Both the position numbers and the translations under genes were made by a program. Shown here in pieces: positions 1-11,149 of a stretch of 64,000 nucleotides of DNA. The notes below the pieces were generated by a model. The model was given only the letters and a program-made list of their open reading frames with translations. It was not told the DNA's origin and searched no databases. Position 1 is the stretch's first letter. Each line of letters starts with the position of its first letter. This DNA is from Undaria pinnatifida (taxonomy: Eukaryota > Sar > Phaeophyceae > Laminariales > Alariaceae): NCBI GenBank assembly GCA_012845835.1, contig JABAKD010000001.1, positions 451,501-515,500 on the forward strand. Direction: 5' to 3'.

Positions 1-244
1 ATTGGGTGTGCTAGAGGACAAAGCCTACGGCAGGGAGCGTCACCCCATTTTCACTACATGGCTTTTCACTACACACACGAGTGACTCTGTACCCCTGCGG
101 ACGATCTACTTTATGATATTTCTGAGGCGCAGCGTAGCTCACAGTTCCAATGAGAAAACATATCGCGAATTGCAGCCACACGAAAGCGTACGACCGCAAA
201 AAAACAAGGGAGTCTCTCGCGAGTGACGCCGAGTCACTGCACAA

Positions 245-1310
245 CAAGGCTCCGAAAGTGACCCCCTTTGCCGTAACCTGGGTCAAAGGTCGATGACTAC
301 TCCTTGAAGGAGCGGTTAGCTGTGGTATATAATTCCGTACTACGGCAATGGTGTCACGGTTGTGTGTCTTTAGGTCTACTGGTGGTGTATAATTCCGTAT
401 TACAGCAGCAGTGGTGCCACGGCTGTATGTCTGTGTGACGTGGTGTGTGCGCATCCCACTGCTATGTTATCTGTCTGATGCAACGTACGTATGTATCATG
501 GTTCTTTGTGTCATCGTTTATGATGAAAAAATTAACGTACGGCCATTGGGTGTGCTTGATGTTGACGAGCAGAAAGGACCAGCAGTTTACACGTACCACA
601 ATTTCATACGAGTGTGTGTCTGTCATATTAATAGTCGTTCTACCTGGTTCTGCTGCCGTAGTTTTGTGATCACAGGGCTTGCACCTTTCTAGGAAGAAGA
701 ATCAGTGCTTACGCTGGGTGTGCTATGTAGAAGTCGACGACCACTCGTTCAAAGAGCGGTTTGATATGGAATGCCAATAATATGACACCAGGTATCATAT
801 ATCTGCGTTACTTATGCTGTATATTAATAGTATAGTATCGACAGGCAGTATCAACTACTACTGCTGTCTACCGGCACTTACTTATCTGGTACATACAACA
901 GTGTATCATTTATGCCATTGCTGCTATAGTTTTGTGATCACAGGTTTGTATCTTTCTAGGATGAAGATTCGGTGCTGTCATGTAGAAGCTGAGGAGTTTT
1001 CGTTTAAAGAGCGGTTTGATATGGAAGGCTAACAATACGACACCAGGTATCATATATCTTCGTTACTCATGATGTGTAGTATGGTATCAGTAAACAGCAT
1101 AATCAACTATCTACTTATCTACGTGGCATTTTACAAGGTATCATTTCTGCCATCGCTGCCGTAGTTTTGCGATGTTCACACTGTATCTAGAGTTGGTATC
1201 TCTCGAGGGTGAAGAATCAGTGCGGACGCTGAGTGTGCTAGAAGCCGGTGTGAGTTCTCGTTGAAAGAGCGCTTTGATAAAAAATACCTACCAGGTATAC
1301 GACACCAGTC
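245..1310. repeat. Diverged tandem repeats, unit about 240-265 bp
   Basis: At least three imperfect units share the same order of landmarks: a 'gatcacagg' start, a 'ctttctagg.tgaagaatc' block, 'gtgtgctag.agaagtc', an 'aaagagcggtttgatat' block and 'gacaccaggtatcatatatc'. They lie near 668-820, 936-1080 and 1172-1310, with weaker, shorter repeats at 290-425 ('ggtgtataattccgta'). A further partial copy is at 61486-61570. No open frame spans a unit, so I see no coding role. Confidence 0.7.
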
Positions 1311-3125
1311 AGTTATCACACATCACGTCTGCTTGGTATTGCGTTCTATGCACATGTGAGTTAACCGCAAGACATCGTTCGGTTTTCTTTGGACGGATAC
1401 TTATAGTACTCCCTGTTACATGTGGCAGACCATCCGATGTCCAGTCCATGTTGAGTTGAGAGGGAGGGGTGGTCATGTCCTCGTGTGTTGAACCACATGC
1501 ATTCGGCGTTCTCGTTGCGTTTACTTCTTCTCCTATGATATCTTGCCATTTTCTTGATAAAATTTGATGGCAGTCCACACACACCTGCTTTGAGCGGACG
1601 ATTTGGCGAGCAGGGTTCTCTTAGCTACAGCAGCACAGCAGTCGAGAGATACCAAGCGGTGCAGTGGATCTAATTTCTCCTTGCTCTTCACCTCAAGCAC
1701 TACCGGGCAGTACTTGAATCACAAATGTGTGGATCCAAGCACCTGGTCCCGAACGCTCACGTAGGTGTGATAAAGGGTCAAGGAAATTGAAATGTGCACC
1801 GCTTGTTCTCTATGATTTGTGTGTTTGCGAAAGTACGTTTTTAGAAATTTACTTGTTCAAAAATTGTCCCGAAGGTAAGATTTGCGGTAAATTTATGAAG
1901 AAAAGGCAAAAATGTACTTCATCGAAGGTAGGGTTTGATCAAAAGTTGCGGTAAATTTTGTCTCTCTGTTTTATTGGCCTACAACGCACCGAGCATTTGT
2001 CTGAGGCAGAACGCCTCTGCAAGGGCCTAATAGTGCCCCAACCACGGGACAAACAGGACAAGCACCGCTGTTTGCACAGCAGCAGCACAAGCAACGAACG
2101 CACGGAGGATGGAGAGGGTAGTACCCTGAGCACGACGCGCAGGCGTAACATCAGAGATATGCAGCAGGCCGGTGATGAACCGTCTGTTGCTGCCCTCTGC
2201 GTCCGTGACCAAGGGTTCAGCGCTTGCTGCAAGCTGTGGTGAACTTCTCGCAGCTGGCGGAGTCGAACGCATGCGGAGAGGAGCCTCAACGCAGAGAGCG
2301 ACACCACGCGCCTTGATTGCGGCTATCGTGTGCCGCATCTGGCAAGATAGGACTCGTATCGGTCCATCTGTGCGACAGCAGCCACCGCGCTTCTCCAACA
2401 TCACCGCGACTGAAGCGTGGCATGACTTTTGGTTTAGGGCAGAGGAGCGGAAACTCCTCTGCCCTAAACCGCTGCGTGCACTGCGGATTCTTCGCAGGGT
2501 GGTGCTTCGCAATAACAGGTCCACGTTCCATGGGGAAACTGCGCTTCGCCTTCCCTTCCGTCGCATGAGGAAGGCGTTGCTCAGCTTGTAGCACGTGTAA
2601 TGAGGTAGTCCCTGCTCACAAGGAGTTTTTACGCGCGAGGCAGACCGCCATACCTCTGATTTGTAGTCTGTTGGGTGCTTGCATGTACCGTGTTCCAGGT
2701 ACTGCTGCACCTGAAACGAAAGGCTCGAGACTGGAGTACGTACAGCGAGTACTCGTATATCGTATAATACAACGAGTACTCGTACTGCTGCTGCTGTATG
2801 TACTCGTGTACGTATATTACAATCGCGCGCATCCCCGTTTCCCTTCTAAATTTCGGAGGCGTCGCCTGCAGGATTTTGTTTACCGCTAGCGCAAACACAC
2901 CAAAAACTCGGTGGGAAGGCAATTTACTTTTTTTAGCGGAAGTCAAGTAAATTTTTAGAATCGTATTTTCGCAAACACTCTATTGCTGGCTTTTTTCGTT
3001 GCTGGCTTTTTCGTATTCGTAGGTCCCTAAGTTATTAAAAAAAACAGAAAAACGGAGAACGCAGTTACCGTAGCAAGTTGTGGTTTCTCAATTTTTGTAA
3101 GTCAGCTGTAAGCACGTGTTGAGGT
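1311..3125. other. No gene recognised
   Basis: I found no recognisable protein, RNA gene or long repeat here apart from the hairpin at 2431-2470. The open frames at 1939-2710 overlap on both strands and resemble no family I know. Around 2740-2815 the sequence carries several copies of the self-complementary 'cgagtactcgta'. The stretch from 2890 to 3060 is AT-rich. Confidence 0.5.
2431..2470. repeat. Perfect 17-bp hairpin
   Basis: 'ggtttagggcagaggag' at 2431-2447 is exactly complementary to 2454-2470, with a 6-base loop (cggaaa). It is too short to be a classical MITE. It is not followed by a T-run, so it does not look like a terminator. Confidence 0.9.
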
Positions 3126-3656
3126 ATTAGTGGGGTATTAGTCCGTTTGACCACTTGCAAAATGTTAACCAATAGCTTACCCAAACTAAGCCTTGTAACA
3201 CTCTCCCCCCCTGAAACGGCGGGATAGCAGGTCGGCCGAATATACGGGCGGACCTGTCAATATCCAAGCCGTTTCATTTCCTGGGTATACCGGTGTTATT
3301 ATGCTTAGTTTGGGTATGCTATTGGTTTACCTTTTGCAAGTGGTCAAACGGACTAATACCCCACTAATATCTTGACAAATGGCGTCGTCGACAGACTATG
3401 GGTTTTTGGGGTCGTGGGTTCAAATCCCACCATCCACAACAATAGACTTTTTCAGACTTTCCCCGTGTCGAACTTGAAAAATACTCTGCCTGGTATACCC
3501 AGGAAGTGAAACCGCTTGGATATTGACAGGTTCGCCCGTACATCCGGCCGACCTGGTATCCCGCCGTTTCAGGGGGGAGAGTGTTGTAAGGCTTAGTTTG
3601 GGTAAGCTATTGATTAACCTTTTGCAAGTGGTCAAACGGACTTATACCCCACTAAT
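3126..3656. mobile_element. Foldback element with 165-bp inverted arms
   Basis: The left arm (3126-3291) and right arm (3492-3656) are reverse complements at roughly 93% identity over about 165 bp. Both outer ends are 'attagtggggtat'. The 200-bp centre holds a third copy of the outer 65 bases (3303-3368), inverted relative to the left arm, and a tRNA-like B-box. Another isolated arm lies at 60354-60432. It has no coding capacity. The class (foldback transposon, or LTRs collapsed into inverted orientation) cannot be settled from the sequence alone. Confidence 0.85.
3414..3430 (+). other. tRNA-like T-arm (B-box) inside the foldback element
   Basis: 'gtgggttcaaatcccac' is a perfect 5-bp stem with a canonical TTCAAAT loop, as in the T-arm of a tRNA and the RNA polymerase III B-box. 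I could not fit a matching acceptor stem or anticodon arm upstream, although 'tggcgtcgtcgacag' at about 3380 may be a weak A-box. It is probably a tRNA-derived fragment, not a tRNA gene. Confidence 0.5.
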
Positions 3657-3699
3657 TCCTTAGCAAATGGCGTCGTCGACAGCTCAAACTAAACCTTAT

Positions 3700-3875
3700 A
3701 ACACACGACCGATTGAATGATTGAGGGTGATTGGTCATACCTAAGTACGAGTAGATGGTGTTACTAGTAGTTCAAGTATTGGTTGTTGAAACGATTAATT
3801 AAAACAGCCGGGTGAGTTACGCATAACATTACTTATTTAGTACTGTTACGCTGTGTACAGCCTACTTTGTGAATT
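3700..3875 (+). repeat. Repeat R1, left flank of the decayed gene
   Basis: It shares 'cgaccgattgaatg.ttga' at one end and 'tttgtgaatt.aacctggtt' at the other with copies at 11150-11268 (inverted) and 23570-23697. The middle is diverged and longer than in the other copies. Inverted copies thus lie on either side of the minus-strand pseudogene. Confidence 0.6.
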
Positions 3876-4743
3876 AAACCTGGTTGTTATTACACAGCTT
3901 CAATTTTTTACGGAGGGTCGTTCGTGCGTTGTCTTTATTTTGTCTTCATGCGACGGCGCACGAAGAAAGTTATCCCGCACACGTACCCCCCCCCCCCCTC
4001 CGTCCCCGAGGCCCATTTTTTTTTTTTGGCTTTGTTTGCGTGCTTGGTGGTTCATTTCTTGGCTTGCCCTTGTGGATGGTTTACTGCACACTCTTGCGTT
4101 AACCAAGAGGCTTTGCAAGCAAGCCAACATTGCAAGAGCAAGGGATGTCAAACTGTACCTTAGGTTGTTGAGGTATGTAAATCCTTGCGTCAATGCAAGG
4201 TGGTCAATGTAGTCAGAAATATTCAATGGTGGGCAAGCGCCGCGCTCGGGCACGAAATCCCCTCCACCTTACCCTCACATCGCCTCAGGACTTACGAACG
4301 CTTCGGCTTGCTTCTGCCAACTTACTTCTGCGACCACCGTCGACACAGTAGTGCGCGAAACAAGCGCGAAAAAAACAAATTAGACGACAAAATAGTTTTG
4401 TTCTGCTTGGAGATATCATATAGTCAGTCCACACTTGCCCGAAACGTCAGGGGAAAGGGAAACACCGGAAGGGCGGGCTCGCGATGAGCCGACGGCGGTT
4501 GCATCAACTTCGCCACGTGCAACACCGAATGTTCGTGTAAGTACTGACACCCTTCCGTTGCTCAGCCATCAACAAGATCAAATCGCCTCTTCCTCGTCCG
4601 AGAACGCCCTCTCGAACTGATGTCCTCCTTCTCCTCTAGCTCTTCCTCCTCTTCCTCTTCCTTCTCGTCTTCCCCCTCCCCCCCCGCCCCCCTCCTCCTC
4701 CTCCTCCTCCCCCTCGTCCCCCTCGTCCCCCTAATCCACATCT

Positions 4744-5370
4744 TCATCCTCGGAGTCCCCCCACATCGTCGGAGTCCTCCTTATCGGAGTCTTCCTCCTC
4801 GCCCGAGCTCCCCTCCTCCGAGCCGTGTGACTCGTCTGAATCACCTGAGCCCCCCTTCTGCTGCGAGTACTCGGTGCGTGCGATGGGGGTTGAGACACTC
4901 TTCTTCCTAGGCGCGACCTTTCGGCGTGGTGCGGGGGCTCTAGCAGTCCTATCCTTCCCCCTTCCCTTATACTTTCGCAACTTTCCCGCCACCGCGTCCG
5001 TTTCCACCTTGCCTACGTTGTAGATCTCTCTAAATCTCACTGTGTTGGGATCTGACTTGCTCAGAGCCAACGCAGAGGTATGCTTCTGTTCTACGCGGTG
5101 GAACATAGAGTACTTCCACACTCACACTTCAGGCGTGCAAAATATGCGCTTCAACGGTACGTTGGTGCGTGGTGTAGAATCCGCGAAAGTGGACGCCGCT
5201 TTAAGGCTTTACGCAACGACACTTTTTCGCGAGTCCAACTCGGGCGCGAGAGGACAGGTGGAGTGCATCTTGGATGCCGCATTCCCCTTGCTGGCTTGTT
5301 CAACCCAGGTTTTGCACTTGTCCTCGATCCCCCCGCCACAAAAGCCGCACGTGTTGCACTGCCGCCGGGC
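4744..5370 (-). pseudogene. Decayed gene, exon 10 (Cys cluster, acidic tail)
   Basis: After 'cctacag' the exon encodes 'ARRQCNTCGFCGGGIEDKC', a cysteine-rich zinc-binding pattern. It continues in one frame through a TAA (about 5200) and a TGA (about 5133) to 'WKYSMFHRVEQKH', a degenerate finger. In 'PLKRIFCTPE' an Arg stands where the first Cys of a C-x2-C pair would be expected. A basic stretch and an acidic Ser/Glu/Asp tail follow. A run of six G's near 4760 probably slipped, moving the frame. The AGG-rich purine tract at 4580-4740 is just downstream. Confidence 0.65.
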
Positions 5371-5540
5371 CTGTAGGCGGTAACATCGTCACCAGAAATG
5401 AAGATAGTTACTTTCAGCTTCAGGCATGTCAGGCAGTCCTTTGGGTGCAGCATGCCTAGGCGTCAAATTCGGTGGATGCTTTAACACACTAAGCTTTGAT
5501 GAACGGGGAAAACAAATCTATCTTTGTACGAGCGCCTTAC

Positions 5541-6262
5541 CTCATCCTCCAGGATGTGCCCCCCCATGTGCTGCGGGAGTTTCTTCGGCACTACCTCCGC
5601 GAAGCAGAGCGGACACTCCACTTTCCCGTCGACAGAAGCTACCGGAACGTCCTCCTCTCCGAGCGCCCCGCCCGCCTTGCAAGTGAGGGCATCATACAGA
5701 GGAAGAGGGGCGACATTGCCGCGTGGAGGTGGTCGCACATCAGGAACCGCCTCCCATCCTTGCACGCTTTCCGCGGTTTCTTGGAGCACGTTCTGTGTAG
5801 TGATCAACTCGTCCATGCTGAACACGTACGTCTTCTTGCTCATGTCCAGTGTCGGGTCCAGTTCCACGACGAGGGCAAGAGAGCAGGTGTACGTAGTAGC
5901 CGTGTGCAGCTTTCGACTCTCCCACTCAAGCGTCGAACCATCGTCCTCGCCGACCAGGCTTATCCTTAGTAGTTGCCCCTTGACGACCTGACCACTTGCC
6001 GCCTCGCCGTCTACCGGTGGGGCAGTTACGACTAGAACCCCAACACAGTACCTCACGGGTTGGGTACCGTCTGCGCGAAGTCGAACAGCGTCGCATACGG
6101 AGAGCCGTTCTGCAACGCTTTGCCGGAGTCCTCCATGGTAGCGCCACCCTCTACTTGTCCGCCTGTTGATGGCGTGTATCCCCGCACACGCAGGAGGCGT
6201 TCTCGGGAGACCCTGCCGGAGGAAGATCCAGTGAACTCTTTCACGGCGGAGGCCTTGAAAAT
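5541..6262 (-). pseudogene. Decayed gene, exon 9 with C2H2-type finger
   Basis: It encodes 'FTGSSSGRVSRERLL', then 'YATLFDFAQTVPNP'. A one-base shift near 6050 leads into 'VRYCVGVLVVTAPP' and on to a zinc finger, 'CPLCFAEVVPKKLPQHMGGH' (C-x2-C-x11-H-x3-H). It ends at a canonical donor after 'HILEDE' (gtaaggcg). The acceptor around 6262 is uncertain. Confidence 0.6.
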
Positions 6263-6555
6263 ATATCGCGTACAAGAAACGGCAATACCCGCCATGGGCG
6301 ACAAACAGCAGTGCATGTGCCACAAGTAGGCTTGTGGGGGTTAGTTTGCGCGCACCTGTGAGGCCTCCACTTCGTGTAGTTGAGCCAACTTGGTTCAGCG
6401 AGTCACAAACAAATGTTCTTCAATTTCATATTGTATTCAAATGTATTCTTGGTTTGAGTCTGTTGGTTTGCGCGACGAAACGGAAAGAGGGACGGTGCAA
6501 GTAGGTGGTGTGGCGGTGCAACGTTGTTGGTCTATCTGGAAAAAAAAGCTCGCAC

Positions 6556-6749
6556 CTTTTTATCGGCGACTTGCATGAAAGGGCTGTGGCCACCCAAGCT
6601 TGACTCTTCCACCTCTGTGTCAAGCGCCTCTCGGATATCAGCGGCGTCGGAGTCCCCGCCACCTTCACTTGGTAGCGCTGCCTTGCCCAGGACATCCTCC
6701 GGATCGACACGTGCGTCGGAACCGTCTTCGGCCCGCACGCCGGGCATAT
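6556..6749 (-). pseudogene. Decayed gene, exon 8 (acidic linker)
   Basis: The sequence runs from 'DMPGVRAEDGSDARVDPEDV' to 'SPFMQVADKK' before a 'gtgcgagc' donor. It is acidic and low in complexity. The acceptor is uncertain; 'gacaaag' is my choice. Confidence 0.45.
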
Positions 6750-7052
6750 CTTTGTCGGGTCGGGAGAAAACGGGCAGGAAATGGCGGGACAATTGCATTC
6801 ACCACACCGTTGACCACACCATAAAACCAGCAAGACTCAAGCTCACAAAAATAAATCACGAACACGCAGAAGGCACCCACAACACTGCGCAGTTGGTTTC
6901 TGGAGTCATGCACAGTCAAACCACAAAATTGTAGCTGGACCTTTTCGTAAGACCTAACCTTGCCACATAGTTCCAATTGGCGACTGCCCGACTCATGTGG
7001 AGACCACAGTCAAGCCGAAAAAAAAACTACGCCTACAACCAAAGGTACTCAC

Positions 7053-7665
7053 CCGAAAGGAAAGAACATGGTGATACCCTTGTCCTTGAAGCCGTCGAAG
7101 GTGGCTTGTGTCGCCCCGGTGTATTGCTCGTGGTCCCGCAGAACACCAATTGCAATTCTCCGTCCTGCGTTCCGGCATGCAGCCACCTTCACACTCCGCA
7201 GGTCGCAGCTCCCGGCTGGTCCATCTTCCGCCCAAGTCCTGACGCTCATGTGGTCGATCTCGCCGAGATGGTTTAAGCTCAAGCGCCGAGATTTCCTGGC
7301 CCAGCTCGGGTGCTTGGCGTAGATTTCCTCTAGCGCGACAGCAGCGCCCAGACGGTCCCCGAGTTCCTTCCCGTCGATGTTGCTGCCGTGCGTCAGGGTT
7401 CGCACCACCGCACAAAAGCTTTCAAGCACATGTGTGCCAATCTGCCAGAGCAACACCGGCGTTGCCGGGCAGTGATCCTGCACCTTGAGCGCGACGAAGA
7501 AGATGCCGCGAATCGTCGCTTGCAAGTCGTGGTAGAGCTGCCCCGTCATAACGGCAGTCCGGAGAGCACGGAAAAGGATCAGCAGCAAATGCGCGACGCA
7601 CGAGAGTCCTTCCAGAAGCTCTAGCACAGTCTTCTTCGGGTTGCACAAAACTGTCAACAGCTTCT
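7053..7665 (-). pseudogene. Decayed gene, exon 7 (long helical region)
   Basis: This 613-base exon lies between 'ttattgcag' and 'gtgagtac'. It is open throughout and encodes about 204 residues from 'KLLTVLCNPKKTVLELL' to 'FKDKGITMFFPFG'. It is the longest uninterrupted exon of the gene. I recognise no named domain. Confidence 0.65.
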
Positions 7666-7963
7666 CTGCAATAACCGCTTTCACCTACGCCGTGCGAGAG
7701 TTTTGGGCAAGATAGCACGAGCACGAGGCTTAAGAAGGGTCGGAGGCGCAAGCAGGGTGGGCGCGACACAAAAACTTCATGCATGTGGAATACGCACATT
7801 AACCTTCATGTACGGTTGTCGCGTTGCAATCGGCTACTCGACCAGGTCCAAGGCATATGCGTACAACACTTTATTTGGCTCCTGTCAAATTCTGTGTCAA
7901 CTAGCACAAAACACACCAAGGTTAAGGTTGGCGTTGGGCTCTACAATTGGTTTGTCTGCTCAC

Positions 7964-8084
7964 CTTCAGATCGCGGTGTAGCGCGGCCAACCCCGGTTTC
8001 GTCGTCAACTCAGTAAGCCGGCCCTGACTGGCGTTCGCAACTTTCACTCTGCTTCGACTCCATCTTAATCGCGAGCCCGACGTT
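7964..8084 (-). pseudogene. Decayed gene, exon 6
   Basis: A 121-base exon runs between 'ttaaacag' and 'gtgagcag'. In the splice-consistent frame it reads RTSGSRLRWSRSR and then 'ELTTKPGLAALHRDLK'. A different frame reads 'QNVGLAIKM', which looks like the natural continuation of 'NPKDR' in exon 5. The phase no longer matches the recognisable motif, another sign of decay. Confidence 0.45.
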
Positions 8085-8297
8085 CTGTTTAAGTGATGTA
8101 CACAACGATACAGCACGAAAGGCGGCCAGGCAAACGCACACAGGTTAAACCGTTGCTCATGGTAAACACATAGTTGTTGCTGGGTGGTCGTTGTGCGGCT
8201 GGCAGACCCTACAGCTGTTCAAACTTCACGCGCACAACCCACACAAGAGGAAAGCGCCGAATCGATCACCTGTTCTACACGGCGAGAATGTACGCAC

Positions 8298-8653
8298 CTG
8301 TCTTTCGGGTTGACCAGTGTCCTGCATGTCTCCTTCGGTTTGCCGTCGTACCACGCAACGAGCTCCGGAAAGCTGTCGCAGTTAAGCGCACGTGCGTTTG
8401 TCGATATATTCACCCCATTCTTCGAGATGTCCCTCGTTCGAAGCCTCTTCAAGTTGTGCTTCAGATCGAAGCACTGCACCACGCCACCCGAGCTAGTCGT
8501 GTCGTCGACGAGGGCGAGGTCGGCGAACATTGGGGCCGTCACCATGCTGGTGAAGTCGTGCAGCAACCGGCACCTCACGCCGTCCCCATCCGAAGCCACT
8601 AGTACGATGGGGCCGATGGTGTTAGCGAATCGATCGTGCCATATGCTCAATAT
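8298..8653 (-). pseudogene. Decayed gene, exon 5 (putative catalytic core)
   Basis: This 356-base exon lies between 'ccccgcag' and 'gtgcgtac'. It carries 'VASDGDGVRCRLLH' and 'QCFDLKHNLKRLR', spaced like acidic-residue motifs in RNase-H-fold cut-and-paste transposases, where an Asp is followed closely by His and Lys. It ends in 'LVNPKDR'. The transposase reading is inference from motif pattern only. The frame is fully open. Confidence 0.6.
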
Positions 8654-8845
8654 CTGCGGGGACATGCAAGGCGGGAAAACAAACAATAGTAATAAACTAT
8701 GGGAAAAAGATACATGGTCAAGTTGCCTCGATCCGTTCGCGCTGGGAAAGTTGGGGCGAGAGGTATTCAAGTTTTTATCCACATGACATGCTGGACACAT
8801 GAACGCAACATGGCCATGAACTTCCACCAGAAATAGCTCGCTTAC

Positions 8846-9079
8846 CGTTTCGAACACCATGCGCTGCTGCTGTGGGTTAGAGTACTTGCAGCTGGCGGAC
8901 GCCACCACTGGTATTGCGTGGTGCGGACGCTGTCCGAGAGCCCAAGCTGAGATGACGGTGTGTACGACCCCGATGTGCGAGTGCTTGTTGGCGAGCCGGG
9001 TCGCCAGGTCTTCGAGGCTGTCAAGGTAATCGAACTTGGTGCTCTTGGCGGGAGTGTGCTGCACACACAGTCCCAAGAT
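8846..9079 (-). pseudogene. Decayed gene, exon 4
   Basis: A 234-base exon runs between 'aaccag' and 'gtaagcga'. It encodes ILGLCVQHTPAKS through 'YSNPQQQRMVFET'. The frame is open and both splice sites are canonical. No specific domain is recognised. Confidence 0.6.
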
Positions 9080-9347
9080 CTGGTTTCAAACGGAAAAACG
9101 GAACCGGTTTGTGGTGGAAAAGTCAATAACCGATTATCGCTGACGAGAACACTTGCTCTGTCACCCACGAGGCACACCTCCCTAATTTGCTGTTGAACTA
9201 TGGAAAGTGCGTGCGTACCACAAAGGCCAAGCAAGGCTTTTCGAACATCCCAAATCCCAAAACGCACCTCATTGGTAACAGCGTAGTATCTTGCACGCGG
9301 CTCCGTTGCGATCTAGTCAACCTGCAGAATGATTACTCTCTTCTCAC

Positions 9348-9438
9348 CAACGTACAGCCGCGCAAAGCGCTCGAGGTTCGCGGTGATTGCCGCAACCAGG
9401 CACCCCGTCTCAAGCGAAGCGCACACGACAAATTTCAT
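9348..9438 (-). pseudogene. Decayed gene, exon 3
   Basis: A 91-base exon runs between 'tatgcag' and 'gtgagaag'. It encodes MKFVVCASLETGCLVAAITA and then NLERFARLYVG. Both splice sites are canonical and the frame is open. Confidence 0.6.
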
Positions 9439-9633
9439 CTGCATAGATGGGGGGAATAAAGGGCGTTGCAGACAGTTGCAGGCAACATCAACCAACTTGA
9501 GTCAACGGCATCAGCATTGAAAGCACGTGTGGGAAACAGATAAGGCAACGCCGAGCTTCTACAACGGATTAAAGATATTGCTGACACTTGGTACGTGTGA
9601 TCAAACAAACAATCCCCACTGCTTGTCGCTCAC

Positions 9634-10097
9634 CGAGCGCTCTCTGATCTTCGCGCACACCGCCGACGCTCCCGCAAATCCTGCTGCCTTGTGCAACGCA
9701 TGTAGAAGCGCTTGTCCTCCGAGCCGCATGGAGAGGATCGCCAAGTCAAACTCGTCTTCGCTATATCCTTTAGCGCTGCACGTGCCGTTCACCGCCTGCT
9801 CTAACCGAAGCAAGATACCGTGCATGGACACGCCGTCTCGCCGCGCTTGACCCATCAACCTTCGAACGCCACTAACGTCATGGTCCGCCAAGTGAATGAA
9901 GATACTCTTGGCGCGTGCCACACGACGATGGGAAACTAGGCACTTCCTGGCTTGGTTCAGAGTGAACAGTTTCTGCACTTCAAACTTATTTTTTCACTGT
10001 TTCTGCCTGGCTCGTCGCTGGTGAGGAGTCAAGTAATCGAGAGCGAAGCTCTGCACCCTTGGGTCCTCTGGCTCCCACCATGATCGTTCAGCCATAT
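9634..10097 (-). pseudogene. Decayed gene, exon 2 with in-frame TGA
   Basis: The exon begins after 'cgagcag' with DMAERSWWEPEDPRVQ and ends at a canonical donor (CG|GTGAGC) after 'AKIRERS'. One frame runs throughout, broken by a single TGA at 9996-9994 after 'RARQKQ'. The C-terminal half, including 'YSEDEFDLAILSMRLGGQ', is helical and well conserved in character. A 25-base intron could also remove the stop, but it would break the frame, so a nonsense mutation is the simpler reading. Confidence 0.65.
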
Positions 10098-10209
10098 CTG
10101 CTCGAAGACGGATGGGGCGGAGAGATTGCAGAGAATAAGATGTTCCGGGAAACGTACACGTGGGGGGAGCAAAGGCGAGAGAGTAAAGCAACCAACCCGA
10201 ATTTGGTGG

Positions 10210-10978
10210 CTAAATTTCATGGGGTTGTCGTTGTCTACCGACTTGTGTCTTCTCAAGCTGTATTTGTCGTTTTTCCCACTGCGTGACCCAAAGTGGCCTC
10301 ACCCCTGTAAGCTTCGTGCCCTCGATGTCCAAACACGGCGCGCACGTGCCTCCTGGTTGTTCCACCGTTTCCGCACAGCCTGGGCTCAAGATGCCGCGGG
10401 AGGCAGTTGGCACCGCGTGAAGAGACACGCGATTCAGGTTTATCCGAGCCTCCGACGACACCCCCTGGTTGCCAATACCATGGAGAGTTGATGGGTAGTG
10501 GTGGAGAACAGGCTCCCGGACAGCCGGACGTAATCCCGCGCAGTAGATGGGAGCGTGGACAAGCGTCCTATCGGCGGGACCACTCCCGTCTGCAGCGTCG
10601 GAGAAAACATCATCCATATCAATGCCCGCACCCTCACAATCCTCAAGCCCGTTCAACTCCCGTCGCAACCACGTCAGCGAAACTGCCCGCGCCTGCACCA
10701 CCTCCGCCCTTGCTCACAACTCCCGTCACAACCACGTCGGCGTCACTGCCCGCGCCCGCACCACCCTCACCCCTGCTCACAACTCCCGTCGCCACCACGT
10801 CAGCGTCACCGCTTGCGCCCCCGCTGCTACTACTGTCCATCAACACCGGCGACTCCTTCGCGCCGTCCGTGGCGCTCTTCGGTTTGAAGAAACCCAGCAA
10901 TGTGCGCCCGCTCCCCACCACCGCTGCAGCACCAGCACCCCTGTCGACACACGTTGCTCGACAAGCAACTTGCGACAT
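10210..10978 (-). pseudogene. Decayed gene, exon 1 (N-terminal region)
   Basis: I place the start at the ATG at 10978 (MSQVACRATC). The first part is rich in Gly, Ala, Val and Ser, with three diverged copies of an 'ADVVATGVVS' unit and a 'LLGFFKPKS' stretch that resembles a PCNA-binding box. Near 10650 the open frame shifts by one base into 'NGLEDCEGAGIDMDDVF' and continues to 'CAPCLDIEGTKLTG'. The shift could be a frameshift mutation or a short unrecognised intron. No clear donor was found at the 3' end. Confidence 0.5.
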
Positions 10979-11149
10979 GAGCAATAGCAATTGATCAGCC
11001 GTGGAAAGAAAATACGAATTTGCTCCTGCTTTCACATACACACATCGACAAGGCCTGCAGCCTCATACACTGCGCGACCAAAATACGTCCAGCGTGGCAG
11101 TTCCCAAACTGCTGAACACGCGCGAACGACCTCCCGTAAAAATTGTGAA

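Larger units (their letters stand above)
4741..10978 (-). pseudogene. Decayed multi-exon transposon-like zinc-binding protein gene
   Basis: About ten exons on the minus strand can be traced by in-frame sequence between good GT-AG sites. The order runs: Gly/Ala-rich N-terminus with a GFFKPKS motif; a helical 'SEDEFDLAILSMRLGG' region; an 'ASDGDG' motif; 'CFDLKHNLKRLR'; a long helical exon; a C2H2-type finger; a 'CGFCG' cysteine cluster; a 'WKYSMFHRVEQKH' finger remnant; and an acidic tail. The SDGDG, D-x-KH-x-x-KR and NPKDRQNV string reminds me of a large, unnamed, multicopy family in fungi and algae that is probably transposon-derived with an RNase-H-like core. That assignment is from memory and unverified. 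Decay is clear: in-frame stops at about 9994, 5200 and 5133, frameshifts near 10650, 6050 and 4760, and a lost zinc cysteine. Inverted R1 repeats flank it. Confidence 0.7.

Noticed and set aside
2027-2710. 227-codon minus-strand open frame
   Set aside because: It overlaps equally long plus-strand frames, runs through the palindrome at 2431 and resembles no family.
4562-4910. Ser- or Glu-rich small proteins
   Set aside because: They come from an AGG/TCC triplet-rich tract just after the acidic tail of the decayed gene. There is no independent evidence of a gene.
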